From: a virus
Direction: 5' to 3' (one strand)
Length of the DNA: 38,686 nucleotides
IMG/VR virus record: IMGVR_UViG_3300025087_000196
Coordinates: 1-38,686 of that record
This document shows positions 9,584-17,743 of this stretch, in pieces. A program made the translations under genes and the position numbers. The notes beneath the pieces were generated by a model, which did not search any database, was not told where the DNA came from, and saw nothing but the letters and a program-made list of their open reading frames with translations. The stretch's first letter is position 1, and the number at the start of each line of letters is the position of its first letter.

Positions 9584-10390
9584 ATGGCTAAAATAAAGGA
9601 CGAAATCGTTGCGGAGCGGACTGACGAGGAAACAACTCAGGAAGCCACCCACGAAACTACTCCAGAGACAACCGAGGAAACAGAGGATACCGAAGTAAAG
9701 TTATCCTCAAAGGAACACAGAGACCTGATTAGTCAGGCAAAGGCTGCTAAGGAACTTGGTAGAACCTTAAAGACTACTCTTGGAGCACATACCACTCTAA
9801 AAACACAGTATGATTCTCAGAGTAGACGCCTCTCTGACCTTGAGAACACGATTCGTTCTCTCAAACAGAGAGAGAGGGAGCAAGAACTGAAGGCTGCCGA
9901 AGGAGCACCTGACCTAGTGGATTCAGTCCGTCTAAAGCACCAGGCGGAAGATGAGTGGGAAAAAGTCAATAAAGCACGCTCAGAACTGGAGAACGAGAAG
10001 ACTCAACATCAGGCTGCTATAGACAAGGCGGTGAAAGCAGAGGCTACCGAGTTGGCCAATGAACTAGCCAAGTCAAGCGGTATGACGGCGACTCTCCTCC
10101 TTCAGATAGGTACTGATACGGCTGAAAATGGCAGAACCACTTATAACCTTGAACGGATGAAACAGATAGCTAAGTCCGTACCGAAGGATGAATCCGAAGA
10201 GAAAGAAGAGGAAGAAGGTGCTGAAAAAGAACCAGCAGTCAAAGGACAACAAACTAGGGCTGCTGGCGGCGGTCGTACTGCAACGAGGGGATTCCGAACA
10301 TTTGAGGACTATGAGGAGGCATTTATTCATGGTGACATCTCCTACGAACAGTATCAAGAGGCTGCCAAAAGATTCAATAAAAATATCTAA
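9584..10390 (+). CDS. Probable capsid scaffolding protein
   Basis: A 268-residue protein directly before the major capsid gene, with AGGAGG upstream. The first ~40 residues are Thr/Glu-rich and acidic, residues about 75-165 form a long coiled coil (RRLSDLENTIRSLKQRERE), and an acidic Glu-rich linker follows at about 205-220. The last 35 residues (RTFEDYEEAFIHGDISYEQY) form a compact helical end. Acidic N-terminus, central coiled coil and small C-terminal helix-turn-helix are typical of scaffolds that bind the coat protein during procapsid assembly. No protease motif is visible, so how the scaffold leaves the head is unknown. Confidence 0.75.
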   Translation: MAKIKDEIVAERTDEETTQEATHETTPETTEETEDTEVKLSSKEHRDLISQAKAAKELGRTLKTTLGAHTTLKTQYDSQSRRLSDLENTIRSLKQREREQELKAAEGAPDLVDSVRLKHQAEDEWEKVNKARSELENEKTQHQAAIDKAVKAEATELANELAKSSGMTATLLLQIGTDTAENGRTTYNLERMKQIAKSVPKDESEEKEEEEGAEKEPAVKGQQTRAAGGGRTATRGFRTFEDYEEAFIHGDISYEQYQEAAKRFNKNI

Positions 10391-10407
10391 ACTAGGAGGA
10401 TAAGTAA

Positions 10408-11506
10408 ATGGCAACTACAACTGCTGCTGATTTGGCTGCTGGGTCTAGGGCCATGATTGGAGCAGCAAGATTTACCTATGAGCCAATTCAGGTTTTCAAA
10501 AATACCGTCAGTGTCCACCGAATGGGTAAGGATGAAAAGAGCTACTACGTGCCAAAGTTCGGAACGATTACTGCTGAAGGCTTGATTGATGGTGTGGACA
10601 TGGCTAACGCTCAGACACTAAGTATCACCGGCACAACCCACACTACCAATGAGGCGGGATGCAAGGTCATCGTTACCAAGAAACTGAGAAAACAGTTTAC
10701 CGAGGATGTAGCCCGTGCTGCCGGCAGGGTTATTGGTAACGGTATGGGCAAAAAGATGGACCAGGACGGCTTGACTCTTTACTCTGGTCTTGATAACGGC
10801 TTGAGCAATGCCAACACCGCTTTTGGACTCGGCTATGCTGCTGCCTCCTTTACCCAGTGTATAGGTCAGTCTGAACCCGCTCCTATGCCAATGTCCTATG
10901 TCCTGCATCCTCATACCCTCAATACCATCGTGGACGCTATCGCTACACCAGGGACAAGTCACATGCCAGCTAGCTATCAGGAGTCGGTACTCCAGAATCA
11001 CTTTGCTGGTATCATAAAGATGAATGGCGTACCTGTTTTCCATGATGCCAACATCTCTATTGACTCCAGCGATGATGCCTATGGTGCTCTGTACTCAAAG
11101 GAAGCCTTTATCTATGTGGTTGGCTGGGAGCCGGATACGTGGATGGTCTACGATGACTCCCTGAGAGGCTGGGAAATCGGTATCGTGGCCGACTACGCAA
11201 TGGTAGAGGAAGATGGGGGATACGGTAGACGATACTTGCCGTATTCAAATCGGGCTAAACGAGGAACCCTAAGTTCATCTGAATATGGGAATCTCGTGCT
11301 AAACAAAATGTGTAGAGACTATACACCCGACTACTGCGAAGTAGAAGAAATAGTCCGACCTTGCAGGAAACTGCAAGAGACTGGCAGAAATGACCAGTCC
11401 TCTCTAAAGAGAAGTAACAAGAATGAGGTATCTCTTATTCGATGCTACGGCACCAACCAGTTAGAGGATGGTGAAATAATATGGGCTTCGTAAGGCGGTT
11501 GACTAA
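10408..11506 (+). CDS. Major capsid protein, interrupted by a group I intron (exons 10408-11226 and 11486-11506)
   Basis: Exon 1 encodes 273 residues ending GGYG. After removal of the predicted intron the 21-nt exon 2 adds LRKAVD and a stop, giving 279 residues. The protein has an HK97-fold coat pattern: an N-terminal arm with YEPIQVFKNTVSVHRMGKDE, a TITAEGLIDGVDM segment, the helix TKKLRKQFTEDVARAAGR and the C-terminal domain AFIYVVGWEPDTWMVYDDS followed by WEIGIVADYAMVEEDGGYG. It follows the scaffold with AGGAGG at the start. Without splicing the frame runs on through the intron to a stop at 11491-11493, giving a 361-residue form with an unrelated tail. The spliced frame is preferred because it gives a natural coat C-terminus and coincides exactly with P1 pairing. 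Capsid identity is inferred from fold pattern and position. Confidence 0.8.
11227..11485 (+). ncRNA. Group I self-splicing intron (259 nt) in the capsid gene
   Basis: P1: exon end AUACGGU (11220-11226) pairs with GCCGUAU (11238-11244), placing a U.G wobble exactly at the 5' splice site. P3: UCGGG pairs with CCCGA. P4: ACGAG pairs with CUCGU, enclosing a UUCA/UGAA hairpin. P7: GACUAU in AGAGACUAU pairs with AUAGUC in AAAUAGUCC, the conserved R and S elements. P8: CUAC-UGCGAA-GUAG. P9: CUUGCAG-GAAA-CUGCAAG, a perfect stem with a GNRA tetraloop. A further hairpin GACUGG/CCAGUC follows. The intron ends in G (11485). A short P10 (ACGA 11229-11232 with UCGU 11488-11491) is possible. The intron has no ORF of its own. 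Confidence 0.88.
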
Positions 11507-11545
11507 TAGCATCCGTTCTGCTTTAATCCTACTAGGAGGCATAGA

Positions 11546-12085
11546 ATGGATGCTAAATGTCAACTTTGTGGTGGAATCTTTGAGGCTAAGAGGTCTGATG
11601 CAAAGTTTTGCTCGAAATGTCGCCCAATCAAACATCGGGAATATGGGCGAAAAACAGATGCAAAAAGACGGTTCGTTGGCAACTGCATTGATTGCGGTAA
11701 GCCAGTTGGCAGAGGTTCATTGCAAGGGCAAGGTAGATGTCTATCCTGTCGCTTCAAGCGTGAACGCAACAATTTCTGGAAAGGTGGTAGATATAAAGGC
11801 TTTCATGGGTATGTCTATATTTACATGCCAGAACATCCGAGAGCAGATAAATACCATCACCGATATGTTGCGGAGCATGTCTTGGTCTGGGAGCAAGCAC
11901 ATGGTCAGCCACTTCCAGAGGGGTATCTTATTCATCACCTTAATGGCATCAAGGACGATAACCGCCCTGAAAATCTCGTTGCCTTACTACCTAAAGACCA
12001 TTCAACTGGAACACTACGAGAACTTCTACAAAAGCGTATCCGAGAACTGGAATCACAACTCGTTGCAATGAGTGAAAACTCATAA
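11546..12085 (+). CDS. HNH homing-type endonuclease with two zinc modules, downstream of the intron
   Basis: A 179-residue protein with its own AGGAGG site. Residues 4-25 (CQLCG...FCSKC) and about 48-70 (CIDCG...CLSC) are CX2C pairs forming zinc fingers. The C-terminal half has the HNH core: HRYVAEHVLVWEQAHG, then GYLIHHLNGIKDDNRPENL, where the HH is the catalytic/metal pair and N the central residue. The last ~30 residues form a helix. It begins 39 bases after the capsid stop, outside the predicted intron, so it is free-standing. Its position suggests it cuts intron-less capsid alleles and spreads the intron together with itself (collaborative homing). This is inference from arrangement. Confidence 0.85.
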   Translation: MDAKCQLCGGIFEAKRSDAKFCSKCRPIKHREYGRKTDAKRRFVGNCIDCGKPVGRGSLQGQGRCLSCRFKRERNNFWKGGRYKGFHGYVYIYMPEHPRADKYHHRYVAEHVLVWEQAHGQPLPEGYLIHHLNGIKDDNRPENLVALLPKDHSTGTLRELLQKRIRELESQLVAMSENS

Positions 12086-12116
12086 GCGAATATAGAAAAT
12101 TGGAGGTAATAAGAAA

Positions 12117-12656
12117 GTGACACAAAGTATAGCCCAAGTACCATTTCAGGATATACATGACCCAGGAGACATCGTTCAGGGTCGTACGATGGAAACACGT
12201 GTCTATTACCGGCCTGCGACTGTCACTTCCTTCATTGAGAAGAGCACAGAAAAGGAATTGAAGCCATTGACTCCTGAAATAGCAAAGGAGATAAGAAGGC
12301 GAGTTGCTCTCGGTGAAGTGGAGGAGAAAAAAGAACCAATATATATCCCGACTACACCCTTGCCAGCCGATGCGTGGCACATGAACCACTATGTCAAGAA
12401 GGGCTTTAGGCTTTGGCCACCGGGCGAAGAGCCGAATCAAGAATCTCAGGCTACTCTGGAGGCCAGAGTCAAGGAACTTGAAGGGCAGTTGAATGAGGCA
12501 GTAAAGACCGTTAAAACGGAAACAGATAAACCTCAGCCTGCCCAACAAGCAAATCCCCTTGTTTGTCAGGTTGAAGGTTGTCCCAGGGAAGGGCAACCTT
12601 TCGAGACATTCATAGGTCTGGCAAGACACATGAGAACCAAGCACGGTCAAAAGTAG
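12117..12656 (+). CDS. Head-region protein with C-terminal C2H2-like zinc finger
   Basis: A 179-residue protein starting at GTG 12117 with GGAGG nine to ten bases upstream. The N-terminal half is mixed (QDIHDPGDIVQGRTMETRVY). A coiled-coil stretch near 120-145 (ATLEARVKELEGQLNEAV) follows a WPPGEEP segment. The end is a CX4C...HX4H finger (CQVEGC then HMRTKH), with Phe and Leu between the pairs as in C2H2 fingers. Position after the capsid gene suggests a virion or head-assembly role, with the finger binding DNA or stabilising the fold. I do not recognise the family. Confidence 0.7.
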   Translation: MTQSIAQVPFQDIHDPGDIVQGRTMETRVYYRPATVTSFIEKSTEKELKPLTPEIAKEIRRRVALGEVEEKKEPIYIPTTPLPADAWHMNHYVKKGFRLWPPGEEPNQESQATLEARVKELEGQLNEAVKTVKTETDKPQPAQQANPLVCQVEGCPREGQPFETFIGLARHMRTKHGQK

Positions 12657-12695
12657 GGTGGTGGGGGAGGAAAGAAGTAAAAGGAGGTAATCTAA

Positions 12696-13454
12696 ATGAG
12701 TTTCCCATATTTAGCAGCTTTATCCTACGCAGCAGTTATCAATGAGTATGCTGCGACAAGAGCACTCCATGTTGGCGCCAAAGGCATGGTCGAGAATGGT
12801 AGCCTGTATCGTCTCTGTAAGGCGGGGGCAGCCATCACGAACCCACTGGCAGCTAAAATCAATCGCTACACATACCTTGAGGGAGTAACAGGCGATGTGG
12901 CCGAGACTACGGCTACAGCAATCGCAGTCGGCGATACCACCGTGGTCATCACCGATGCCACTAACGCAAGGGCGAAGGACTACTGGCAGGACGGCTATCT
13001 GGCAATACCCAATTCTGGCACCTATGACGTATTCCATCATATATGGAAGAGTGATGCTGAAATCAGTAATACCTACAAACTCTACGTCACAGAGCCATTC
13101 ATCTATGCCTACGCTGCTGGTGGTACTCTGGCAGCCTACCCGAATCCCTGGAGGAATATCAGGAACGCCGGAGCTTACTCGCAGGGGTTTGAGCATTTCG
13201 CTTGCTGTATTGAAAGACCAATCACTTCGGCTTACTACTTCTGGGGCAAGGTGCAAGGGCCACACTGGGCATGGGTAAACAGCACATGGCCTGGTGCTGC
13301 AGCGAGAGATAGAGATGTAATCTTCCATATTGACGGCACTATCCGTATGGCTGATGAAGGCATCAACACAGATGCTCAGTCCAACCAAAGAGCCGGCTAC
13401 CTGATGTACTCCGGCAACTACGGCGATGCCATGATAATGCTTCAGATAGAATAA
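12696..13454 (+). CDS. Virion protein, possible capsid decoration or head fibre
   Basis: A 252-residue beta-rich protein with AGGAGG upstream. The N-terminal part (GSLYRLCKAGAAITNPLAAK) resembles the short segment found in many head-decoration proteins. The middle has repeated Thr/Val/Ala beta strands (TATAIAVGDTTVVITDATNA), and the C-terminal part is rich in Trp, Tyr and Gly (YYFWGKVQGPHWAWVNSTW). No membrane segment or enzyme motif. The gene is the second after the capsid and is probably part of the head surface. The assignment is from context. Confidence 0.6.
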   Translation: MSFPYLAALSYAAVINEYAATRALHVGAKGMVENGSLYRLCKAGAAITNPLAAKINRYTYLEGVTGDVAETTATAIAVGDTTVVITDATNARAKDYWQDGYLAIPNSGTYDVFHHIWKSDAEISNTYKLYVTEPFIYAYAAGGTLAAYPNPWRNIRNAGAYSQGFEHFACCIERPITSAYYFWGKVQGPHWAWVNSTWPGAAARDRDVIFHIDGTIRMADEGINTDAQSNQRAGYLMYSGNYGDAMIMLQIE

Positions 13455-13465
13455 GGAGGTAGAAG

Positions 13466-13579
13466 ATGGCTAAAAAGATTTGTCCTATTTGTCAGGAACA
13501 CGTGGAACAAAAGACAGAAGGGCTAACAGTATGCACCAAGTGCGGGCATCCGTTTAGACCTTCTGACGCTAACGAATAG
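13466..13579 (+). CDS. 37-residue zinc ribbon protein
   Basis: ATG 13466 with AAGGAGG seven bases upstream. The product MAKKICPICQEHVEQ...CTKCGHPF has two CX2C knuckles separated by about 15 residues, a minimal zinc ribbon. It lies just before a strong hairpin at 13588-13613. Role unknown. Confidence 0.75.
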   Translation: MAKKICPICQEHVEQKTEGLTVCTKCGHPFRPSDANE

Positions 13580-13587
13580 GAGGAGTA

Positions 13588-13613
13588 GAGGGAGGGGGTA
13601 ATTCCCCTCCCTC
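13588..13613 (+). terminator. Strong GC-rich hairpin, possible terminator or processing site
   Basis: GAGGGAGGGG (13588-13597) pairs perfectly with CCCCTCCCTC (13604-13613) around a six-base loop. No T-run follows, so it is not a classic intrinsic terminator. It may attenuate transcription or protect mRNA ends between the capsid group and the following genes. Confidence 0.5.
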
Positions 13614-13623
13614 CGTCCAAACA

Positions 13624-13854
13624 GTGAGAAAAGGCTTTTATTTTGGATTCCAGTTTAGCTTTTTTAGAGATAGGCAAGGATTAAAAATTGCCTATAAAGT
13701 AAGGATATTTCGCTTTCATCGTGAAAGAACATGGATTATAAAAAAGAATCCAGAATGGGGCAAAGGCAATTCAGAATTGACTCCAAAGTTGCCCTATCCA
13801 GAGATGTTGGCGAAAGTCCATAGGGGGAAACCACTACAACCAGAGGACATATAA
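13624..13854 (+). CDS. Hypothetical protein, 76 residues
   Basis: Read from GTG 13624, only ten bases after the hairpin and without a visible Shine-Dalgarno site, so the start is uncertain. The N-terminus is aromatic and basic (RKGFYFGFQFSFFRDRQG) and the C-terminus is Pro/Glu-rich (YPEMLAKVHRGKPLQPEDI). The stop is two bases before the next ATG, which supports translation. Function not recognised. Confidence 0.5.
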   Translation: MRKGFYFGFQFSFFRDRQGLKIAYKVRIFRFHRERTWIIKKNPEWGKGNSELTPKLPYPEMLAKVHRGKPLQPEDI

Positions 13855-13855
13855 C

Positions 13856-14149
13856 ATGCCGATTTACGAGTACAGATGTCCTAAATGCGGTAGTCTTTAC
13901 GAAATCAGAAGGGTATCCTTTGACCAAACTGAGGAGATAAACTGTCTTCTGTGTTCCACATTGTGCAAGAGAGTTCTTTCAAAGATTGGCTTCTTCAGGA
14001 TTCATCACACTGAGAAATTGGATTATAACGACCCACTTCGGGTTTACGATAGACAAAAGATGGTGCAGGATTCTGCTGTCAAAAAGGCAGTAAAGGAATA
14101 TGCGGATGAACAAAGAGAGTTACCAAACTCTCCATTTAAAGGGAGGTGA
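13856..14149 (+). CDS. FmdB-type zinc ribbon protein
   Basis: A 97-residue protein beginning MPIYEYRCPKCGSLYEI, the typical opening of FmdB/CxxC_CxxC regulatory proteins. The second knuckle is CLLCSTLCKRVLS. The C-terminal 50 residues are charged and helical. A second gene of the same type is at 18105. In phages these are small zinc proteins of unknown role, perhaps transcription factors or virion assembly aids. Confidence 0.8.
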   Translation: MPIYEYRCPKCGSLYEIRRVSFDQTEEINCLLCSTLCKRVLSKIGFFRIHHTEKLDYNDPLRVYDRQKMVQDSAVKKAVKEYADEQRELPNSPFKGR

Positions 14150-14152
14150 AAT

Positions 14153-14494
14153 ATGGCAGATGGTATAGAAACAGAGGATGCGTGGATAAATACCAACCCA
14201 GACAGAACGAAGTGGATAAGAGTAGACCCTGAAAGCGGTAGTTTGTATGTCTATAATCCAGGTTCGGGGCAGTATGATACCTTACTTCCTGTTTCAATTG
14301 AAGCTATAACTGGACTAACTTCTGCGCTTGCTGGTAAGTCCGACACATCCCATAGTCACCCTACTCACGGCAACATAAACTTCACTGGCACCGTATCGGC
14401 TGATGGAGATGCTGGACTAACAGGTGAGCGAACAGTCGGCGGATACAAATTCACTTTCAAGAAAGGATTGCTGGTAGGATTCCAGGCGGTGTAG
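14153..14494 (+). CDS. Short tail-fibre-like protein
   Basis: A 113-residue protein with GGGAGGTG just upstream. It contains the fibre motif ITGLTSALAGKSDTSHSHPT, common in phage fibre shafts where His-rich turns bind metal or shape the trimer. The N-terminal part (NPDRTKWIRVDPESGSLYVY) is a small beta module. It is followed after seven bases by a larger fibre gene and may form one complex with it. Confidence 0.65.
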   Translation: MADGIETEDAWINTNPDRTKWIRVDPESGSLYVYNPGSGQYDTLLPVSIEAITGLTSALAGKSDTSHSHPTHGNINFTGTVSADGDAGLTGERTVGGYKFTFKKGLLVGFQAV

Positions 14495-14501
14495 GTAAAT
14501 T

Positions 14502-15986
14502 ATGCGCAAACTGATTGAAGCACCAGATTTGACAAAGGGCAAAAGGGAAGTACCCTCTAAGGCAGTTGATAATAAAGAACTGGTTGATGCCTTAAAAACG
14601 ATTACCGAGAAAGCCCAGGAAACGGATAATCTCAAGAAGATGATGCGCTCGGAACTGGACTCTATACGTAAGGATATTGCCAAACTGAGTTCCAGTATTC
14701 AGACGGCTCGGCTTGTAGATAATAAAGAGGTTCAAAACCTGACTTCCGAACAAAAGACACTTGATTCTAAAGTAAGCGACTTAAACGGCAAGATTGAACA
14801 AACCAGTTCCAGGATTGATGATTTATCCTCGCGACCTTCTGTTCCCAGTCAAGATGACATGAACTCCATCAAAGAGGCAATGGCAGGAATCAAGAAGGAT
14901 GTTGATTGGCTTCTTGATGAGATAGACCGGATAAATAATGCCAGGATAAAGGACAAAAAACTACAGACGACCTATATGGTCAATGAGGGGATGACTTCAG
15001 CACAGAAGTCTAACCTGGATGAACTGAGTGGTGGCGGCGTGACAGCACTTCACAGTCATGCTGGCGGTGCAGGCGATATGACCAAAGCTGTCTATGACCC
15101 AGATGCTGATGGGGTGATAGTTGCTGCACAGTTAGATACTTTATTGGCGACTGATGTCGAAGTTGCCACAGCCGTTTCTGACCATGCTGGCGCTGCCGAC
15201 CCTCATACTGGCTACAGGCTAGAAAATGCTGACCATTCTCATCAATCCGCAGGAGCACAAGCGGGTAAGATAGACCACGGTGCTGCCTTAGATGGTCTTA
15301 CGGATGACGACCATACTCAATATCAACTGGAATCCGAGAAGGGCGCAGTCAGTGGTTATGCTTCTCTTAATGCTTCCACTAAAGTAACAGAGCAGCCCGC
15401 AGCGATTACTGACCATCTTGAAGATTCACCTGCTAATGGCGAAGTGACCAAAGCACCTACTTCTAATTGGGCTTTCGACCACAATGCCAATGTCTCTGCT
15501 CATCATACCAAATACACTGATGCTGAGGCTGTGGCTGCTGTTGCTGCTGCTGGATTTACTCTTGCTGAGACAAAGGTTATCCAGGACACGATTCCAGCAA
15601 GTAGTGACCATACCTACGCTGGGAGAGTAGTAACAATGACTGCCGGTACGGCTTTAGTCTTTGGCGATATTTGCTATAAGGGCGCAGACGGCAAGATGGA
15701 GAAGGCCCTGGCGACTAATGCTACCGTAACCTACCCAGCATGGGCAATAGCTCTTGCTACTATAGCTGAAGACGCCACAGGTTTATTCCTGACAAGTGGT
15801 TGGATACGGGATGATTCCTATGACTTCACCGTAGGTTCGGTGGTCTATCTTTCTGATACAACCGCAGCAGCGCCGACCAAGACTATTCCCGCTAGTTCAG
15901 GCGATATTGTACAGATTATAGGAATTGGACATACTGCCGACATAATGTACTTCAACCCGACACTGGACTTCTTGGAGTTGGTATGA
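14502..15986 (+). CDS. Tail fibre or receptor-binding protein, 494 residues
   Basis: Residues about 20-150 form a coiled coil (TSEQKTLDSKVSDLNGKIEQ). The middle carries fibre repeats rich in His/Asp/Thr: HSHAGGAGD, DHAGAADPHTGY, DHGAALDGLTDDDHTQYQL and AFDHNANVSAHHTKYTDAEA. The C-terminal domain from about residue 360 is beta-rich (YAGRVVTMTAGTALVFGDI) and is the likely receptor or glycan contact. DDDHTQY-type repeats are well known in trimeric phage fibres. It overlaps the next gene by four bases. Confidence 0.8.
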   Translation: MRKLIEAPDLTKGKREVPSKAVDNKELVDALKTITEKAQETDNLKKMMRSELDSIRKDIAKLSSSIQTARLVDNKEVQNLTSEQKTLDSKVSDLNGKIEQTSSRIDDLSSRPSVPSQDDMNSIKEAMAGIKKDVDWLLDEIDRINNARIKDKKLQTTYMVNEGMTSAQKSNLDELSGGGVTALHSHAGGAGDMTKAVYDPDADGVIVAAQLDTLLATDVEVATAVSDHAGAADPHTGYRLENADHSHQSAGAQAGKIDHGAALDGLTDDDHTQYQLESEKGAVSGYASLNASTKVTEQPAAITDHLEDSPANGEVTKAPTSNWAFDHNANVSAHHTKYTDAEAVAAVAAAGFTLAETKVIQDTIPASSDHTYAGRVVTMTAGTALVFGDICYKGADGKMEKALATNATVTYPAWAIALATIAEDATGLFLTSGWIRDDSYDFTVGSVVYLSDTTAAAPTKTIPASSGDIVQIIGIGHTADIMYFNPTLDFLELV

Positions 15987-17056
15987 TTACTTATCCGAAT
16001 ACGATTAAATTCAATGTGGATAAACTTCTGGCTATCTATTCGCTTCGTGAGCAAGAGCGGAAAGTCTATAATGACTTTGGTGCTTTGGCTAAAACCGATA
16101 CCGAGCGGTATATTGAGTCGGGGGCGTGGAAGAAATTTAGAGGACTATATCGGGAAGCGGACAGACCGCTAAAGATTGAGTATATTCGGCTCAAAGGTAA
16201 TATACAGAAGGCGAAGTATTCTATCCAAGACTGGCAGACGATTATGGATACTCCTCCAGATGAGAAAATCTTTGAGGATATGTACGGCAACCGCCAGCAA
16301 TTAAAAGTTCTGAGTACTAAGGCTACTTTTGATGGTCTCGAAGCATTAAAAAGGATTAACCTATCAAGTCTGTCTTCTCCATTGATTGACCCATACCAAG
16401 ACTGGACAGGTTATGTTGAGACCGATGCTGGTGGTAAATTAACTGTAGCGGCAAACCAGATTGACTTCACTGATATGGTGAGAAACTCCAACTGCGATGT
16501 TACCAAAGACTTTACGGCAGGACATTTTACTACTTGGTCACATGATTTCCAGTTTATAGTAACCGAGTGGGCTTTCTATACCACTATCCACATGGTCAGT
16601 AACAGCGCCAATGCCCGGTTCGCCACTGACCCTATCTACTGTGCTTATGTCTACCAGACAGGCGGTAATCGTATCAGGATAATGGTAGACGATGGGGCTG
16701 TGGATACTCTGGACACTTATACAGGCTCTACAAGCACCAATTACTACAATGACTTTATCAAGGATGCCGATTCCCTTGATATGGGGATTTATAGTGATGC
16801 CGCCAAGACTAACCAGTTGGATTTACTAACAGTTGCCATAGGTGTAAGCACACTAAGGTATCTGGGTAATGCAGGTAGTTATGACGCTACCTCTGGGACT
16901 TCCGAAAACTCTGGTAGTATTTATAATCTTGATATAAATGAAGCAGTAGGCTGGGCTAACATTGCCAAGTATATGGGGGTAGCAGCAGCCGGCATATCAA
17001 AATGTAATAGTATAGCTGTAGCCAGTGTAGCCAAGTTGAAGGGAGTGGCTGTGTAA
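15983..17056 (+). CDS. Virion structural protein with lectin-like middle and repeat tail
   Basis: A 357-residue protein. Residues 1-115 are helical and charged (ERKVYNDFGALAKTDTERY). About 130-320 form a beta-sandwich-like region (DYVTKDF-type strands, YCAYVYQTGGNRIRIMVDDG) similar in look to concanavalin-like folds. The end, MGVAAAGISKCNSIAVASVA, then KLKGVAV, matches the short Ile-x-Lys-x-Asn-Gly-Val repeats found at the C-terminus of many phage fibre-associated proteins. It overlaps both neighbours, so it is part of the fibre operon. Exact role unknown. Confidence 0.6.
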   Translation: MITYPNTIKFNVDKLLAIYSLREQERKVYNDFGALAKTDTERYIESGAWKKFRGLYREADRPLKIEYIRLKGNIQKAKYSIQDWQTIMDTPPDEKIFEDMYGNRQQLKVLSTKATFDGLEALKRINLSSLSSPLIDPYQDWTGYVETDAGGKLTVAANQIDFTDMVRNSNCDVTKDFTAGHFTTWSHDFQFIVTEWAFYTTIHMVSNSANARFATDPIYCAYVYQTGGNRIRIMVDDGAVDTLDTYTGSTSTNYYNDFIKDADSLDMGIYSDAAKTNQLDLLTVAIGVSTLRYLGNAGSYDATSGTSENSGSIYNLDINEAVGWANIAKYMGVAAAGISKCNSIAVASVAKLKGVAV

Positions 17057-17259
17057 TGGAGAAATTAAAGGAACTTCTGGCTGATGGATTTTTGGCAGGA
17101 TGGGGAACGTTGTCTCTTTACCTGTTCATAAGGATGGCTCTCAACTATGCAGGCATTGCGGTATTTGAGCATAATCCTGTTATTCTCGGAATAGAGATAG
17201 GGGCATCAATAGGAGTGATAGTGCTTGGCATAGAACGCTTCATAAAGGATATAAAATGA
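17056..17259 (+). CDS. Small membrane protein, possible holin
   Basis: 67 residues with two hydrophobic segments, about 17-37 (GTLSLYLFIRMALNYAGIAV) and 43-58 (ILGIEIGASIGVIVLG), and a basic end. It starts at the last base of the preceding stop. Small two-segment membrane proteins after fibre genes are often holins, but no endolysin is seen beside it, so this is tentative. Confidence 0.55.
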   Translation: MEKLKELLADGFLAGWGTLSLYLFIRMALNYAGIAVFEHNPVILGIEIGASIGVIVLGIERFIKDIK

Positions 17260-17339
17260 ATAAGTTTGACAGAATATTTATTGTCTTTATCTTGGTGATT
17301 ATCCTAGTTTTAGTAATATTGGAGAGGGTAGTTCTTTGA
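17256..17339 (+). CDS. 27-residue single-pass membrane peptide
   Basis: ATG 17256 overlaps the preceding stop (ATGA). The product is MNKFDRIF followed by a run of Ile/Val/Leu and ends in ERVVL, a single membrane helix. The stop overlaps the next TTG start. Coupling on both sides supports a real gene, possibly a lysis helper. Confidence 0.55.
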   Translation: MNKFDRIFIVFILVIILVLVILERVVL

Positions 17340-17743
17340 GTAGCTTTACCTCAGCTTTGATTGTTTCTCCAATGCCAAGTGGAAGACGCTGGGAACTCAT
17401 GCGTCCTTTTACCTATCACATTGGCAGTCGTAACAGCAGGCATATAATCAAAGTGCCGAAAGGTTTTGAAACCGACTTTGCCAGTATTCCCAAGTTCCTC
17501 TTTTTCTTACCGTATTGGTCAAAGTACAATAAGAGTCCTGTCCTGCACGATTGGCTTTACCACAGCAAAAAGATACAAGGGGAGAAAATAAGTCGTAAAC
17601 AAGTTGACGATATTTTCCTAGAGGCAATGCTCACAGAATGGCAGTATCGGCGGGAACGACATATCGTAGCTTGGATTGAATATCTGGCAGTCCGCATGTT
17701 CGGATGGTTAGTATGGAAAAGGAAGACGAGCAAAAGTTCTTAG
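17336..17743 (+). CDS. DUF1353 family protein
   Basis: 135 residues starting at TTG 17336 behind GGAGAGGG. The core VPKGFETDFASIPKFL, then PVLHDWLYHSK, is the signature of DUF1353, a phage family often near lysis or tail genes. Conserved Asp/His residues (TDFAS, LHDWLY) suggest a metal or catalytic site, but no activity is established for this protein. The C-terminus is aromatic and basic. Confidence 0.8.
   Translation: MSSFTSALIVSPMPSGRRWELMRPFTYHIGSRNSRHIIKVPKGFETDFASIPKFLFFLPYWSKYNKSPVLHDWLYHSKKIQGEKISRKQVDDIFLEAMLTEWQYRRERHIVAWIEYLAVRMFGWLVWKRKTSKSS

Noticed and set aside
11481-12071. 196-residue plus-strand frame overlapping the HNH gene
   Set aside because: It is a shadow of the HNH gene in another frame. 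It lacks domain motifs, whereas the HNH frame has Cys pairs, the HNH core and an AGGAGG site.
11546-12085. HNH gene as an ORF inside the intron
   Set aside because: The capsid frame, P1 pairing and G-ending all place the 3' splice site at 11485, before the HNH gene.
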